A stretch of 43,081 nt of DNA from positions 1 to 43,081 of the forward strand of contig CADBKO010000022.1 of NCBI GenBank assembly GCA_902795345.1. The letters are read 5' to 3'. The translations under genes were made by a program, and so were the position numbers. How positions within the stretch are numbered: position 1 is the first letter of the stretch; every line of letters begins with the position of its first letter. This document shows positions 8,024 to 16,337 of the stretch, piece by piece. Below the pieces are notes generated by a model. It was not told the DNA's origin. It saw only the letters and a program-made list of their open reading frames with translations, and ran no database searches. The stretch comes from Oscillospiraceae bacterium (GTDB lineage: Bacteria; Bacillota; Clostridia; Oscillospirales; Oscillospiraceae).

Positions 8024-8620
8024 TCAGATCTCCCGGCGCCCCTCCAGGGCGCGGAAAAGGGTCGCGTCGTCGGCAAATTCCAGATTGGCGCCCACGGGGA
8101 TGCCGTAGGCGATCCTGGTCACCCGGACCCCCAGGGGCTTGACCAGGCGGCTCAGGTACATGGCCGTGGCCTCCCCCTCCGCATCGGGGTTGGTGGCCAT
8201 GATGACCTCCTCCACGCTGCCGTCCAGCCTGGCCAGCAGCTCCTTGATGGTCAGATCGTCGGGCCCCACATGCCGCAGGGGGGAGATCACCCCATGGAGC
8301 ACATGGTAGACCCCGTCGTATTCCCGGCTCCGCTCCAGGGCGATCACATCCCTGGGGTCGGACACCACGCAGATCTTCGACTTGTCCCGCTTCAAGGAGG
8401 AGCAGATGCCGCAGGTCTCCTCGTCCGTCAGGTTCTGGCAGACTGAGCAGCGGTGCAGACTGTGCTTGGCGTCCACGATGGCGGCGGCAAAATCCTCGGC
8501 CTCGGCGTCGCTGAGGCTGAGGAACCAGAAGGCCATGCGCTGGGCCGACTTGGCCCCGATGCCCGGCAGGCGGCGCAGGCAGTCCGTCAATCTTTCAAAG
8601 GAAGCGGGATAAAGGCTCAT
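8024..8620 (-). CDS. recR: Recombination protein RecR
   Basis: A 198-aa ring-forming recombination mediator that acts with RecO/RecF to load RecA at gaps. An N-terminal helix-hairpin-helix (LPGIGAKSAQRMAFWFL) precedes a four-cysteine zinc finger (Cys58, Cys61, Cys70, Cys73). A Toprim domain follows (VVSDPRDVIALER, TNPDAEGEATAMYL) with its acidic residues. The length is that of the family. The usual partners dnaX and ybaB are not adjacent; instead rpe lies 29 bp upstream on the same strand, so recR is probably expressed with it. Confidence 0.97.
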   Translation of the reverse strand: MSLYPASFERLTDCLRRLPGIGAKSAQRMAFWFLSLSDAEAEDFAAAIVDAKHSLHRCSVCQNLTDEETCGICSSLKRDKSKICVVSDPRDVIALERSREYDGVYHVLHGVISPLRHVGPDDLTIKELLARLDGSVEEVIMATNPDAEGEATAMYLSRLVKPLGVRVTRIAYGIPVGANLEFADDATLFRALEGRREI

Positions 8621-8649
8621 ATCTCTTCAGGCGGCAGGCCGCCCTCTCC

Positions 8650-9309
8650 TTACTGTTTTTCGCCCCGCAGCTGGGCGATGCGCGCTTTCCGGTCCTCAGC
8701 TTTGAAAACGTCGCTTCCGGCAACCAGCACCTGGGCCCCGGCGGCGGCGGCCAGGGAAGCCGTCAGGGGGTTGATGCCCCCGTCCACCTCCAGCAGACAT
8801 TCCAGCCCGAATTCATCCAGGGTCTGGCGCAGGAAGCCCAGCTTCGGCAGCATATCCGCCATGAACTTCTGCCCGCCGAAGCCCGGCTCCACCGTCATGA
8901 CCAGGATCAGGTCCGTATCCTCGATGAAGGGCAGCGCCCCGTCCCAGGCCGTGCCCGGCTTCAGGGCCAGGCCCGCCTTCTTCCCCAGGCTGCGCACCTT
9001 CCGCAGGGCTTCGCGGATATTCTCCTCCGTATCCGCCTCGGCATGGACGCAGACAAGGTCGGCTCCCGCGGCGCAGAAGCGCTCCACATAACGCAGGGGC
9101 TCCCGGATCATCAGATGCACATCCAGGAACATATCCGTGTATTTCCGCACGGATTCCAGCACCGGGATGCCGATGGAGAGATTGGGGACGAAAAGCCCGT
9201 CCATCACATCGAAATGGAGCCAGTCGGCTTTTCCTTCCCGGATGCTGTCGATCTCCTGCCCCAGGCGGGCAAAATCCGCGGAGAGGATGGAGGGCGCGAT
9301 CATGACCAT
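8650..9309 (-). CDS. rpe: Ribulose-phosphate 3-epimerase
   Basis: A 219-aa TIM-barrel enzyme interconverting ribulose-5-P and xylulose-5-P in the pentose phosphate pathway. Family motifs are present: APSILSADFARLG at the start, HFDVMDGLFVPN and DVHLMI with metal ligands, VMTVEPGFGGQKF, and EVDGGI with the catalytic Asp. An open frame extends far upstream into antisense sequence. The ATG at 9309, 8 nt after GAGG and matching the usual MxxIAPSILSAD start, is the real one. It opens the rpe-recR run from a near-consensus promoter that diverges from the TelA-family gene. Confidence 0.96.
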   Translation of the reverse strand: MVMIAPSILSADFARLGQEIDSIREGKADWLHFDVMDGLFVPNLSIGIPVLESVRKYTDMFLDVHLMIREPLRYVERFCAAGADLVCVHAEADTEENIREALRKVRSLGKKAGLALKPGTAWDGALPFIEDTDLILVMTVEPGFGGQKFMADMLPKLGFLRQTLDEFGLECLLEVDGGINPLTASLAAAAGAQVLVAGSDVFKAEDRKARIAQLRGEKQ

Positions 9310-9369
9310 GGCAGATACCTCTTCCCCGCCGCAGGCAGCGGCGGTCTCTTGCTTTCTTCCCGATGTTTC

Positions 9370-9398
9370 AGTATACGCGCAAATCGCTCCGGTTGCAA
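9370..9398 (-). promoter_or_regulatory. Promoter of rpe-recR
   Basis: On the minus strand TTGCAA (9393-9398), a 17-bp spacer and TATACT (9370-9375) lie 60 bp before rpe. Confidence 0.75.
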
Positions 9399-9424
9399 GG
9401 CAAGATTGCGGGCAGATTTCATAA

Positions 9425-9453
9425 TTGACAGGCGGGGAGAAAAATAATACAAT
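9425..9453 (+). promoter_or_regulatory. Near-consensus promoter of the TelA-family gene
   Basis: A perfect TTGACA (9425-9430), a 17-bp spacer and TACAAT (9448-9453) lie about 50 bp upstream of the start codon. Confidence 0.85.
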
Positions 9454-9504
9454 ATGGGATGGCAAAAACTCCAATCTCACCAACATCAGAAAGGGTGCGA
9501 AGCT

Positions 9505-10656
9505 ATGGATTACGAATACAAGCCCACGCTGACTCTGACCCCGGAACTGGCCGCCCAGGAAGCGCCCAAGCCCGCCGAGCTGATCAACTCCGCCGAGAAA
9601 AAGGTGGAAGCGCCCGCCTTTACCTTTGAAAACCTCACCGAAGCGGAGCGGAAATCCGTGGAGGATTTCTCCAAGACCATCAATATCGAGGATGCCAACA
9701 CCGTCCTGCAGTACGGCTCCGGCGCGCAGAAGAACATCTCCGAATTCTCCGGCGCCGCCCTCAACACCGTGCGCACCAAGGATATGGGCGAGGTGGGCAA
9801 CATGCTCACCGGCCTGGTGGTGGAGCTCAAGAGCATGAACTTCGACCAGGAGGACAAGAAGGGCATCAAGGGCCTGTTCCGCAAGGCCACCACCCAGATC
9901 GACGAGATGAAGGCCCAGTACGACAAGGCGGAGGTCAACGTCAACAAGATCACCGAGGAGCTGGAGAAGCATCAGGTGGTCCTGCTGAAGGACGTGGCCA
10001 TGCTGGACAAGATGTACGAGCTGAACCAGGCCTATTTCAAGGAACTGAGCATGTATATCCTGGCGGGCAAGAAGCGCCTGGAGGAATGCCGGGCCACCAA
10101 GCTGCAGGAGCTGCTGCAGAAGGCGGAGGCCTCCGGCCTGCCGGAGGACGCCCAGGCCGCCAACGACTACGCCAGCATGTGCACCCGCTTTGAGAAGAAG
10201 ATCCACGACCTGGAGCTGACGAGGATGATCTCCATCCAGATGTCCCCCCAGATCCGCATGATCCAGAACAACGACACCCTCATGGTGGAGAAGATCCAGA
10301 CCAGCATCGTGAACACCATTCCTCTGTGGAAGAGCCAGATGGTGCTGGCCCTGGGCATGTCCCATTCCCAGCAGGCCATGAAAGCCCAGCGGGAGGTGAC
10401 GGATTTGACCAACGATCTGCTGAAGAAGAATTCCGAGATGCTGAAGACCGGCAGCGTGGAGATCGCCAAGGAGAGCGAGCGGGGCATCGTGGAGATCGAG
10501 ACCCTGAAGGCCACCAACGAGAACCTGATCTCCACCCTGGAGGAGGTCCGCCAGATCCAGGTGGACGGCGCCGCCCGGAGGCGGGAGGCCGAGGCCGAGC
10601 TGGTGCGCATCGAGGACGAGCTGCGCAAGAAGCTGCTGGAGATGAGCAAAAAGTAA
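9505..10656 (+). CDS. TelA-family protein (toxic anion resistance domain)
   Basis: A 383-aa cytoplasmic, almost wholly helical protein of the TelA/YceH family. Members are linked to tellurite and other toxic-anion or cell-envelope stress, but the molecular function is not established. The family hallmarks visible are the segment around RMISIQMSPQIRMIQNN and the following helix (IQTSIVNTIPLWKSQMVLAL). Long coiled-coil stretches fill residues 130-240 and 330-383. The start ATG at 9505 follows AAGGGTG and gives the expected N-terminus. The gene stands alone between a strong promoter and a strong terminator. The usual TerD/TerC or XpaC partners are not adjacent. Confidence 0.88.
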   Translation: MDYEYKPTLTLTPELAAQEAPKPAELINSAEKKVEAPAFTFENLTEAERKSVEDFSKTINIEDANTVLQYGSGAQKNISEFSGAALNTVRTKDMGEVGNMLTGLVVELKSMNFDQEDKKGIKGLFRKATTQIDEMKAQYDKAEVNVNKITEELEKHQVVLLKDVAMLDKMYELNQAYFKELSMYILAGKKRLEECRATKLQELLQKAEASGLPEDAQAANDYASMCTRFEKKIHDLELTRMISIQMSPQIRMIQNNDTLMVEKIQTSIVNTIPLWKSQMVLALGMSHSQQAMKAQREVTDLTNDLLKKNSEMLKTGSVEIAKESERGIVEIETLKATNENLISTLEEVRQIQVDGAARRREAEAELVRIEDELRKKLLEMSKK

Positions 10657-10677
10657 TCGAATCGAGGCTGCTGCAAT

Positions 10678-10712
10678 ACCGGCGCCCGCCAAACAGGCGG
10701 GCGCCGGTTTTT
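10678..10712. terminator. Intrinsic terminator shared by the TelA-family gene and rsmI
   Basis: A 13-bp perfect stem ACCGGCGCCCGCC/GGCGGGCGCCGGT with loop AAACA is followed by TTTT on the plus strand. The rsmI stop codon abuts it from the other side. Confidence 0.85.
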
Positions 10713-11554
10713 CATTCTTCCTTTTCTTTGGCCTGCTGGAAGGCCCGGTAGAGGGCGCTGCGGCTGACGCGGAATTCCTCGGAAGCCTGCCGCACCGCGT
10801 CCCGGGCCGAAAGGCCGAAGGACGCCAGCTCCAGGGCCCGGGCAAGGGCCCCTTCCCCATCGTCCGCCTTTTCCTCCTCCGGCGCGCCCGCCACCACCAG
10901 GACGAATTCGCCCCGGGGCTCGCTTTCCGTGAAGCGGGCCCTGGCTTCCCCCAGGGTGCATCGGATCACTTCCTCGTGGAGCTTGGTCATCTCCCGGCAG
11001 AGGGCGACCTGCCGTTCCTCCCCAAAGACGTCGCAGAGGTCCCCCAGGGTCTGGAGGAGCTTGTGGGGCGCTTCGTAGAAGATCATGGTCCGCCTCTCCC
11101 CCCGGAGGGAGGCCAGGTGCTCCATGCGCACCTTCCGGGTGACGGAAAGGAAGCCCTCGAAGGTGAAGCGGCCCGTGGGAAGGCCGGACAGGGCCAGGGC
11201 CGTCAATGCAGCGGTGGGGCCGGGGACGGCGACCACCTCTACCCCCGCTTCGGCGCAGAGGCGCACCAGGTCCTCCCCCGGGTCGCTGATGGCGGGCATG
11301 CCCGCATCCGTCACCAGGGCGCAGCTCTCCCCCGCCAGCAGGCGGTCCACGATGCGCCTGCCGCTTTCCCGGCTGTTGTGCTCATAATAGCTGACGAGGC
11401 TTTTGTGTATATCCAGATGGTTCAGCAGTTTCCGGCTGACCCGCGTGTCCTCCGCGGCGATGAAATCCACTTCCGCCAGGGTCTCGGCGCAGCGGGGGGA
11501 TATATCCCCCAGGTTGCCGATGGGGGTCCCCACCAGGTACAGCTTCCCGCTCAT
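10712..11554 (-). CDS. rsmI: 16S rRNA (cytidine1402-2'-O)-methyltransferase RsmI
   Basis: A 280-aa SAM-dependent tetrapyrrole-methylase-fold enzyme that 2'-O-methylates C1402 in the 16S rRNA decoding centre. Motifs are LYLVGTPIGNLGDIS at the N-terminus, AAEDTRVSRKLL, VTDAGMPAISDPG and VPGPTAALTALALSGLP. The C-terminal 45 residues form the small helix-turn-helix-like domain of RsmI (LSARDAVRQASEEF). The longer upstream frame belongs to the antisense of trmN6. The ATG at 11554 overlaps the trmN6 stop (ATGA), so the two genes are coupled in one operon. Confidence 0.95.
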   Translation of the reverse strand: MSGKLYLVGTPIGNLGDISPRCAETLAEVDFIAAEDTRVSRKLLNHLDIHKSLVSYYEHNSRESGRRIVDRLLAGESCALVTDAGMPAISDPGEDLVRLCAEAGVEVVAVPGPTAALTALALSGLPTGRFTFEGFLSVTRKVRMEHLASLRGERRTMIFYEAPHKLLQTLGDLCDVFGEERQVALCREMTKLHEEVIRCTLGEARARFTESEPRGEFVLVVAGAPEEEKADDGEGALARALELASFGLSARDAVRQASEEFRVSRSALYRAFQQAKEKEE

Positions 11555-12222
11555 TCCTTCTTCTCCTCTCCGCTCAGCAAAGGCGGAAGGACCTGCAGGC
11601 CCTTTCCCCCGCCCTTGACCCCCTCCAGAAGGGCGGCGCAGGGCTCGCTGGCAGCATCCTTGTGCACCAGGCGCAGGCGCTTGGGCTCCAGCCCCGCTTT
11701 CGCCATGGCATTTATCAGCTCCGCCAGCCGCTCCGGGGGATAGACGAGGCAGAACTTCCCCCTCTGCCGAAGCAGCCCGCCGGCTGCCCTGCACAGCTCC
11801 GCCGGGGTGCAGCTCTCCCGCCGGGCCACGCCCCGGCTCCCCGCGGCTGCCGGGCTTTCAGGCTTCCAGTAGGGCGGGTTGGAGACCACCAGGTCGAAGC
11901 TCTCGGGGGAAAAGAAGCTCCGCCAATCCCGCAGGTCGCCGCAGTAGACATCCGCTTCAAAGTTATTAAGGGCGAAATTGTACTTTGCCGCCTCTGCCGC
12001 CTCCGGCAGGATATCCAGGGCGCTCACCCGGAGCGTGCTCTTCCTTCCCAGCAGCTGCAGGCTCAGCGCTCCCCCGCCGCAGCCCAGGTCGCAGACCGTC
12101 TTCGCCCGCCCGAGATGCACGAATGCCCCCAGCCACGCCGTATCGGAGCTGAGGGGAAATACGCCGTCAAACTGGCGGTAAAGGGGGCCTTGCGGCCAGA
12201 GCCTGTCCAATCCTGTAAGCAT
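11551..12222 (-). CDS. tRNA1(Val) (adenine37-N6)-methyltransferase-like protein (TrmN6/YfiC family)
   Basis: A 223-aa Rossmann-fold N6-adenine methyltransferase. The SAM motif I is VCDLGCGGGALSLQL and the catalytic motif IV is VVSNPPYWK (NPPY), diagnostic of N6-methylation of adenine. It is predicted to modify A37 of a tRNA, as in YfiC/TrmN6. It sits directly upstream of rsmI with a 4-nt ATGA overlap; this gene pair is common in Firmicutes, so both are RNA-modification functions. A GC-rich hairpin lies immediately before its start, between it and the ferredoxin gene. Confidence 0.9.
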   Translation of the reverse strand: MLTGLDRLWPQGPLYRQFDGVFPLSSDTAWLGAFVHLGRAKTVCDLGCGGGALSLQLLGRKSTLRVSALDILPEAAEAAKYNFALNNFEADVYCGDLRDWRSFFSPESFDLVVSNPPYWKPESPAAAGSRGVARRESCTPAELCRAAGGLLRQRGKFCLVYPPERLAELINAMAKAGLEPKRLRLVHKDAASEPCAALLEGVKGGGKGLQVLPPLLSGEEKKE

Positions 12223-12228
12223 AATCGA

Positions 12229-12254
12229 AGGCCCGGAGCTTACGCCCCGGGCCT
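12229..12254 (-). other. GC-rich hairpin between ferredoxin and trmN6-like gene
   Basis: An 8-bp stem AGGCCCGG/CCGGGCCT with a 10-nt loop lies 7 nt before the methyltransferase start. There is no T-run after it, so it looks like a partial terminator, attenuator or mRNA processing structure rather than a full terminator. Confidence 0.4.
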
Positions 12255-12267
12255 AAGTGCATGAAGC

Positions 12268-12441
12268 TCACTCAGCAGAGATCGCATTGACGGGGCAGCT
12301 GGCTTCGCAGGTGCCGCAATCAACACATTCATCGGCGTTGATGACGCAGACGCCGCCGTCTTCCTTGATGCACTCCACAGGACAGTCGTTCTTGCAGGTA
12401 CCGCAGCCGACGCAGACACTGGGATCGATTTTACGTGCCAT
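12268..12441 (-). CDS. 2[4Fe-4S] ferredoxin, 57 aa
   Basis: A small clostridial-type ferredoxin carrying low-potential electrons in fermentative metabolism. Both cluster motifs are intact: Cys10-x2-Cys13-x2-Cys16-x3-Cys20-Pro and Cys39-x2-Cys42-x2-Cys45-x3-Cys49-Pro. Two extra cysteines occur at 24 and 32. The ATG at 12441 follows an AGGTGC-type site (GGAGGTGCGTT). It is short and easily missed because another frame on the same strand is longer. It lies upstream of the trmN6-rsmI pair, but the intervening hairpin suggests partly separate expression. Confidence 0.95.
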   Translation of the reverse strand: MARKIDPSVCVGCGTCKNDCPVECIKEDGGVCVINADECVDCGTCEASCPVNAISAE

Positions 12442-12512
12442 AACGCACCTCCATGTAAGTATCGTTTGTATATTACCACAATCTCCGGAAAATTCAACAG
12501 GAATTTTCCCGG

Positions 12513-12539
12513 TTGATTTTTCCGGTTACCGGGTATGCT
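12513..12539 (+). promoter_or_regulatory. Possible promoter of the clpC-like gene
   Basis: TTGATT (12513-12518), a short 15-bp spacer and TATGCT (12534-12539) are present. If used, transcription starts near 12546, which argues against the ATG at 12535 as the start codon. The spacing is sub-optimal. Confidence 0.4.
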
Positions 12540-12555
12540 AGAAGGGCTTTCCGGA

Positions 12556-14847
12556 ATGAAAGGGGGAATCCGATTGCGAGGGGAAAACCGTCTGTCCGGC
12601 CAGTCCAGCCGCGCCCTGACCCTGGCCTTCGAAGCGGCGGCAGAGCTGGGACACAGCTATGTTGGCAGCGAACACATCCTGCTGGGTCTGGCCATGGAGG
12701 GCACGGGAACGGCGGCCCGCTGCCTGCGGAGCTATGGCTTCGACGACAAGCGCATCCGCGGCCTGCTCATCGAGGCGGTGGGCCGGGGCGCAGCCGGCTC
12801 AAGGCCCGCCCAGGGCTTCACGCCCAGGGCCAAAAACGTCATTGAGGCCGCAGCTGCGGAGGCGGAGAGTCAGGGGCAAAGCCTGGTGGACACCCAGCAT
12901 TTGCTGCTGGCGATCCTGCGGGAGGGGGACAGCCTGGCCCTGCGGCTCCTCTCCACCGGCGGGCTGGACGGGAAAGGCATGCTGCGGGAGCTGAGCGAAC
13001 GGGGCCAGAGCCGCAGCGCCCCCGCCCGGCAGCCGGGGCGGAAGGCCGACAGCAAGAGCATCAGCGCCTATACGACGGACCTGACGGAGGCTGCCCGGCG
13101 GGGAAAGCTGGACCCGGTATTCGGGCGGGAAACGGAACTGGGCCGCATCCGGGAGATCCTCTGCCGCCGCACGAAATGCAACCCCCTGCTATTGGGGGAC
13201 CCCGGCGTGGGAAAGACCGCCCTGGCGGAGGGCCTGGCCCAATCCCTGCTGGAGGAGGACGTACCGGAGGCGCTCTATGACAAGCGCATCCTCTCCCTGG
13301 ACATGGGGGCCATCGTGGCGGGCACCAAATACCGGGGGGATTTCGAAGAGCGGCTGCGGAATCTCCTGGAGGAAGTGCACGCTGCGGGGGACATCATCCT
13401 TTTCATCGACGAGATGCATATGCTGGTAGGCGCGGGGGCCGCCGAAGGCGCCATCGACGCCTCCAACATCCTGAAGCCCCTGCTGTGCCGGGGATATATC
13501 CAGGTGGTGGGCGCCACCACCCGGGAGGAATACCGCCGCTATCTCCAGCGGGACGCGGCCCTGTCCCGCCGCTTCCAGCCCGTTCCCCTCCGGGAACCCA
13601 CCCAGGAGGAGGCGGTGCGCATCCTTCTGGGGCTGGCGCCCCGATATGAAGCCCACCACCGGCTCACCATCACCCCCGGCGCGGTGGAGGCGGCGGTGAA
13701 GCTCAGCAGCCGCTATGTCTGCGACCGCTTCCTGCCGGACAAGGCCATCGACCTCATGGACGAGGCCGCCGCCCGGGTCGCGCTCCGCGCCGCCGGGCCG
13801 GGAGGTTCGCCGGGACAGGTGGAAGCCTCCGACGTGGCCGAGGTGACCGCCGAATGGACGGGCATCCCCGTGGCGGCCATGAGCGAGGAGGAGGGGCAGC
13901 GGCTGCGGGAGCTGGAAAATGCGCTGAAAAGAAGGGTGATCGGCCAGGACGCCGCCGTGAGCGCCGTGGCCGCCGCCGTCCGGCGAGGGCGGGCCGGGCT
14001 GAAGGAGCCGGGCAGGCCCATCGGCTCCTTCCTCTTCGCCGGACCCACCGGGGTGGGCAAGACGGAGCTTTGCCGCGCTTTGGCGGAGGCCCTCTTCGGC
14101 AGCGAGAAGGATCTGATCCGGCTGGACATGTCCGAATATTCGGAAAAGTTCACCGCTTCCCGCCTCATCGGCGCGCCGCCGGGCTATGTGGGCTCCGACG
14201 AAGGGGGCCTGCTGACGGAGCTCATCCGGCGCAGGCCTTACAGCGTGGTGCTCTTCGACGAGCTGGAAAAGGCCCACACGGAGGTGCTGGATCTGCTGCT
14301 CCAGATCCTGGAGGACGGACGGCTCACCGACGCCCACGGACACGCCGCCGACTTCCGCAACGCGGTCCTCGTCATGACCACCAACGCGGGCTCCTCCGCC
14401 CTTACGGAGCAGAGAGGGCCCTTGGGCTTCCTGCCGCCAGGGGCGGAGCCGGACCGGGAAGGGCCCGTGCTGCGGGAGCTGCGGCAGGTATTTCGGGCAG
14501 AGCTGCTGAACCGGGTGGACGAGATCCAGGTCTTCCGCCCCCTGGACGGGGATTCCCTTCAAGAGATCGCCCGGAAGCTGATCGGCTCCCTGCGGGAGCG
14601 GCTGCGCGCCCTGGACATCGACCTGGAGATCGGGGACGGGGTGGCGGAGGCCCTGGCCCGGGAGGGATATGACCCGGTTTTCGGCGCCAGGCCCCTGCGC
14701 CGGTGCCTCCGAAAAGCATTGGAGGATCCCTTGACGGACGAGATCCTGGCCGGGAGGCTGCCGCCGGGGAGCCGGGCGGCGGCTGTGCTGGAGGAGGGGC
14801 AGATCCGCATCCGCTGCACGGAAGGAGCCAATTCCGCCGCCCGGTGA
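12556..14847 (+). CDS. ClpC-like AAA+ unfoldase lacking the middle domain
   Basis: A class I Clp/Hsp100 ATPase of about 763 aa. Two Clp-N repeats fill the first 140 residues. NBD1 has Walker A GDPGVGKT, pore loop KYRG and Walker B ILFIDE. NBD2 has Walker A GPTGVGKT, the GYVG pore loop, LFDELEKAH and the C-terminal D2-small domain. The tripeptide LGF after the second Walker region (GPLGF) is the expected ClpP-docking loop. In ClpC, NBD1 and NBD2 are separated by a coiled-coil/UVR M-domain of roughly 50 residues. Here only a short Gly/Pro linker ([16 protein letters not shown]) remains. ATG 12535 and TTG 12574 are alternative starts; the TTG has the best SD (AAAGGGGG). No ctsR-mcsAB neighbours are present. 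Confidence 0.9.
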   Translation: MKGGIRLRGENRLSGQSSRALTLAFEAAAELGHSYVGSEHILLGLAMEGTGTAARCLRSYGFDDKRIRGLLIEAVGRGAAGSRPAQGFTPRAKNVIEAAAAEAESQGQSLVDTQHLLLAILREGDSLALRLLSTGGLDGKGMLRELSERGQSRSAPARQPGRKADSKSISAYTTDLTEAARRGKLDPVFGRETELGRIREILCRRTKCNPLLLGDPGVGKTALAEGLAQSLLEEDVPEALYDKRILSLDMGAIVAGTKYRGDFEERLRNLLEEVHAAGDIILFIDEMHMLVGAGAAEGAIDASNILKPLLCRGYIQVVGATTREEYRRYLQRDAALSRRFQPVPLREPTQEEAVRILLGLAPRYEAHHRLTITPGAVEAAVKLSSRYVCDRFLPDKAIDLMDEAAARVALRAAGPGGSPGQVEASDVAEVTAEWTGIPVAAMSEEEGQRLRELENALKRRVIGQDAAVSAVAAAVRRGRAGLKEPGRPIGSFLFAGPTGVGKTELCRALAEALFGSEKDLIRLDMSEYSEKFTASRLIGAPPGYVGSDEGGLLTELIRRRPYSVVLFDELEKAHTEVLDLLLQILEDGRLTDAHGHAADFRNAVLVMTTNAGSSALTEQRGPLGFLPPGAEPDREGPVLRELRQVFRAELLNRVDEIQVFRPLDGDSLQEIARKLIGSLRERLRALDIDLEIGDGVAEALAREGYDPVFGARPLRRCLRKALEDPLTDEILAGRLPPGSRAAAVLEEGQIRIRCTEGANSAAR

Positions 14848-14856
14848 AAGAAAAGA

Positions 14857-14892
14857 ACCTCGGCGCTCCCCTTGCGGGTTGGGCGCCGAGGT
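14857..14892 (-). terminator. Intrinsic terminator after the SLH-SGNH gene
   Basis: The stem ACCTCGGCGC/GCGCCGAGGT has a 16-nt loop. On the minus strand it is followed by TCTTTTCTTT. It may also act weakly for the convergent clpC-like gene. Confidence 0.7.
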
Positions 14893-14902
14893 ACTATAAT
14901 CT

Positions 14903-16276
14903 TTATGGGTCTTCTTCCTCTGAAGCGGGCGGTTCTTCCTCCGGGGGTTCCTCCTCCGACGGGGGTTCCTCCTCCGACGGAGTTTCTTCCTCTGTGGGAG
15001 GCTCCTCCCCTGCTGCGGCTTCCGCCTCCCCTTCCTGGACCACCGCCGAAGCCAGATAGCGCCCCCAGCTGCGGTAGCACTCTATGGTCAGATGGATGCC
15101 GTCCCCGGTGCTTTCCGGAGGCAGGACCCCTTCCTCGTCGGCAAAAAGACTGTAAACGTCGATGACGCCAAAGCCCCGCTCCTCCGCCAGTTCGCGGATG
15201 AGGGCGTTGATCGCCCGGCAGTTGGCCACGGTGAAGACCGGCAACTCCTGCTCTCCGATCATGTCCGGATTCACCGGCGGGGCCGTACAGAGCCAGAACC
15301 GGGCATCGGGCTGCACCTCCGCCAGCTTGTCCAGGAAGGCTGCGAACCTCGGCCGCAGATAGTCGATGTCATAGCCCATCTCGTTGGTGCCGTAGACCAG
15401 GATGATCTTCCCGTACTGCTTTTCCTGCAGGAGGGAACGCAGCGTGAAGCTGCGCTCATGCCGGTCCCGGCAGGACATATCCAGCCCGGAAAAGACGCTG
15501 CCCCCATAGCTGAAGCTGAAATCCGGCAGGGCCAGATCCCCGTACATGCTGAGGCCGCCGCAGTGGGAATTACCCAGGATCAGCGCGTCGCTGAACCATT
15601 CCTCCGGCACCGTATGGCGGAGCTTCGGCTGCCGCTCAGACGGCAGCATCAGCCGCAGGATGACCGCCGCGCCTTCCGCCCGGGTCAGGGTCCGCTCCCC
15701 ATGGAAGCAGCCGTCGTCGTAGCCCTGCATGATCCCGGCGCCGTAGACCGCGATCACCGCATCCAGGTATTCCTCCGGGATCTCCTCCAGATCGGCGATC
15801 TGCGCCAGTATCCCCTCCCGGTCCGGCTCTGCCGGATGATCCTCCGATTCCGGCAGCAGAGGCAGTCTTGCCAGCAGTTCAGCCACCCGCAGGCGGCTGG
15901 CCGGTTCCTCCAGGCTGGCCAGATCCTCCACCGTGAGGATCCCCTCCCGGAGGCCGAATTCCGCGTAAGGCATCCACCACTGGGCGCCGCTGGGTTCTTC
16001 CACTTCCCCGGGCATAAAGGGTTTCAGCATGAGCTTCATGAGCTGCATTTCCGTCAGGGTATCCCGGGGCCGGAAGGTCCCGTCCTCGAAGCCCCGGAGG
16101 ATGTCTCTTTCCGCCAGATAGCACACGGGCTCATAAAACCAGTCGCTTTCCGAAACGTCGGAAAAGCGCACTTTCTCCGGCTCCTCCGCCCCATCGCTGG
16201 TTTCGGCGCAGGCAGGGACGCAGAGCAGGCATAAGGCGCACAGCAGCGCCAGGATCCGTAAACTCATCCGTTTCAT
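14903..16276 (-). CDS. Exported SLH-domain SGNH/GDSL hydrolase with acidic Pro-Glu tail
   Basis: A 457-aa secreted protein. The signal peptide is MKRMSLRILALLCALCLLCV with cleavage near ACAETS. Two or three S-layer-homology repeats follow (about residues 35-210: FSDVSESDWFYEPVCYLAER, FEDGTFRPRDTLTEMQ, YDDGCFHGERTLTRAEGAAV), which would anchor it to the wall. The SGNH hydrolase domain (about 220-410) has block I ILGNSHCGG, block III YGTNE and block V DGIHLT, giving a Ser-Asp-His triad. The substrate (acetylated glycan, lipid or ester) is unknown. The last 45 residues are almost only Glu, Pro, Ser and Ala. The ATG at 16276 (or 16267) has no SD, and the -10 box lies 6 bp before it. Confidence 0.85.
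   Translation of the reverse strand: MKRMSLRILALLCALCLLCVPACAETSDGAEEPEKVRFSDVSESDWFYEPVCYLAERDILRGFEDGTFRPRDTLTEMQLMKLMLKPFMPGEVEEPSGAQWWMPYAEFGLREGILTVEDLASLEEPASRLRVAELLARLPLLPESEDHPAEPDREGILAQIADLEEIPEEYLDAVIAVYGAGIMQGYDDGCFHGERTLTRAEGAAVILRLMLPSERQPKLRHTVPEEWFSDALILGNSHCGGLSMYGDLALPDFSFSYGGSVFSGLDMSCRDRHERSFTLRSLLQEKQYGKIILVYGTNEMGYDIDYLRPRFAAFLDKLAEVQPDARFWLCTAPPVNPDMIGEQELPVFTVANCRAINALIRELAEERGFGVIDVYSLFADEEGVLPPESTGDGIHLTIECYRSWGRYLASAVVQEGEAEAAAGEEPPTEEETPSEEEPPSEEEPPEEEPPASEEEDP
14946..14981. repeat. Two tandem 18-bp repeats coding the PSEEEP tail
   Basis: Two adjacent copies of an 18-bp unit (GGTTCCTCCTCCGACGGG and the same ending in GA) encode the acidic repeat at the C-terminus of the SLH-SGNH protein. 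More degenerate copies flank them. The number could vary by slippage. Confidence 0.7.
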
Positions 16277-16282
16277 GGGCGC

Positions 16283-16311
16283 ATCATAGCACAAGAAAAG
16301 CGCAAAAGCAA
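16283..16311 (-). promoter_or_regulatory. Promoter directly abutting the SLH-SGNH start codon
   Basis: On the minus strand TTGCTT (16306-16311), a 17-bp spacer and TATGAT (16283-16288) are present. The -10 box ends 6 bp before the ATG at 16276, so the transcript would begin at or just after that ATG. Confidence 0.65.
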
Positions 16312-16337
16312 CCGAATCAACGTCTGGAGATACTGCC

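Noticed and set aside
12535..12555. ATG 12535 as the clpC-like start
   Set aside because: It lies inside the possible -10 box and has no SD; 12556 or TTG 12574 is more credible.
13189..14562. A 457-codon minus-strand frame opposite the Clp gene
   Set aside because: It is antisense shadow with an Arg/Gly/His-rich composition and no SD.
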